DNA of 64,000 nucleotides, taken from Winogradskyella aurantia. Lineage in GTDB: Bacteria > Bacteroidota > Bacteroidia > Flavobacteriales > Flavobacteriaceae. The stretch lies in the NCBI RefSeq assembly GCF_002266855.1, contig NZ_NGJN01000001.1:558001-622000 (forward strand). The letters are read 5' to 3'. The notes beneath the pieces are model-generated. The model did not search any database. It was not told the origin of the DNA and saw nothing but the letters and a program-made list of their open reading frames with translations. Each line of letters opens with the position of its first letter. Within the stretch, counting starts at the first letter, position 1. Below, in pieces: positions 63,683 to 64,000 of this stretch. The translations under genes and the position numbers were made by a program.

Positions 63683-64000
63683 TGACACTACCGCAATCCT
63701 TTGACGATTTGGTTAAAGTTGCCGTAAGTAAGCAACTATACGGAAAATTAATCGATCAACTCAACAAAGATTTAATCTATGCCAATATTGATGTCAGATT
63801 TGACAGAGATGTTTTGCCAGAATCTCTAAAACTATTACTGCAAGAAATAATCTTTAAGCTGATTAATGAAAAATTTTCTGATTATCTCAATGTGTTGTAT
63901 ATCGTAGATGTCTCTGAGAATGAGGTGAGAAAGTTAGAAGGCAACGACACGTTTCAACTGTCAAAAGAGGTTACTTTTTTAATTCTTAAAAGAGAATGGC
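63682..64000 (+). CDS. Unknown protein, cut by the window end
   Basis: The frame starts one base before the polyprenyl synthetase stop ends and stays open to the edge (106 codons). It begins MTLPQSFDDLVKVAVSKQLY and contains alpha and beta patterned segments with no signal peptide or membrane helix. No family is recognised. The one-base overlap implies coupling to the synthetase gene. Confidence 0.6.
   Translation, partial: MTLPQSFDDLVKVAVSKQLYGKLIDQLNKDLIYANIDVRFDRDVLPESLKLLLQEIIFKLINEKFSDYLNVLYIVDVSENEVRKLEGNDTFQLSKEVTFLILKREW

Noticed and set aside
1-64000. Prophage, insertion sequence or integrative element
   Set aside because: No transposase, integrase, phage structural gene or flanking repeats were found; gene content is chromosomal throughout.

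Overview
The window looks like chromosomal DNA of a marine Flavobacteriaceae bacterium (Bacteroidota). Reasons: low GC; promoters of the flavobacterial TTG-N17-23-TAnnTTTG type; no clear Shine-Dalgarno sequences before most starts; two large secreted proteases ending in type IX secretion (Por) sorting domains; TonB-dependent receptors with carboxypeptidase-regulatory-like N-domains; FecR-type anti-sigma with a DUF4974-like end; SxC lipoprotein signals; MEP-pathway Dxs. Genus (for example the Winogradskyella/Psychroserpens group) is only a guess. No phage, insertion sequence, CRISPR array or rRNA was seen.

Layout. 1-0.8 kb: a truncated DUF4199 membrane protein and a membrane-tethered LuxR-type regulator, separated by a 30-bp perfect palindrome. 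0.8-10.3 kb (minus): a housekeeping run of 2-hydroxyacid dehydrogenase, MgtE, RsmA, DUF4286, a TPR protein, SerS, an HTTM/gamma-carboxylase-like protein and RibF, with a 22-codon micro-ORF after serS. 10.4-14.4 kb (plus): a 1321-aa reprolysin-like T9SS protease. 14.4-17.1 kb: Pth, L25 and Prs (minus) and tRNA-Leu(CAA) (plus), with prs and the tRNA sharing a divergent promoter region. 17.2-23.3 kb: an ECF sigma / FecR / TonB-receptor operon (minus), divergent from an 85-aa ORF and two extremely Asp-rich lipoproteins (plus), with a GC-rich unexplained intergenic segment between. 23.6-32.5 kb: HupE/UreJ-like protein, dCMP deaminase, CtpA-type protease, a stand-alone FAD domain protein, MarC, DUF3109, and class Ia ribonucleotide reductase NrdB/NrdA.

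32.6-44.7 kb is a region with phosphate-related genes: a Na/Pi symporter with a PhoU-like tail, an OmpA lipoprotein, a PiT permease fused to a PhoU-like domain, a MORN-like small secreted protein, and a TonB receptor followed by a lipoprotein made of three ~300-residue tandem repeats. ATGTTA-like direct repeats spaced by exactly 11 bp, the geometry of a PHO box, occur upstream of several of these genes. This is the strongest candidate for a coherent, poorly described system in the window. The second is the sigma/FecR/TonB locus with its acidic lipoproteins.

44.8-64 kb: dGTPase, a 56-aa acidic-tailed membrane peptide, Dxs, an M36 fungalysin-type T9SS protease, TadA, a cold-shock protein, a CLC protein lacking the usual gating glutamate, AspS, and a TetR-TolC-adaptor-RND efflux operon whose promoter carries a clear TetR-type operator. 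The window closes with a polyprenyl synthase and a truncated unknown gene.
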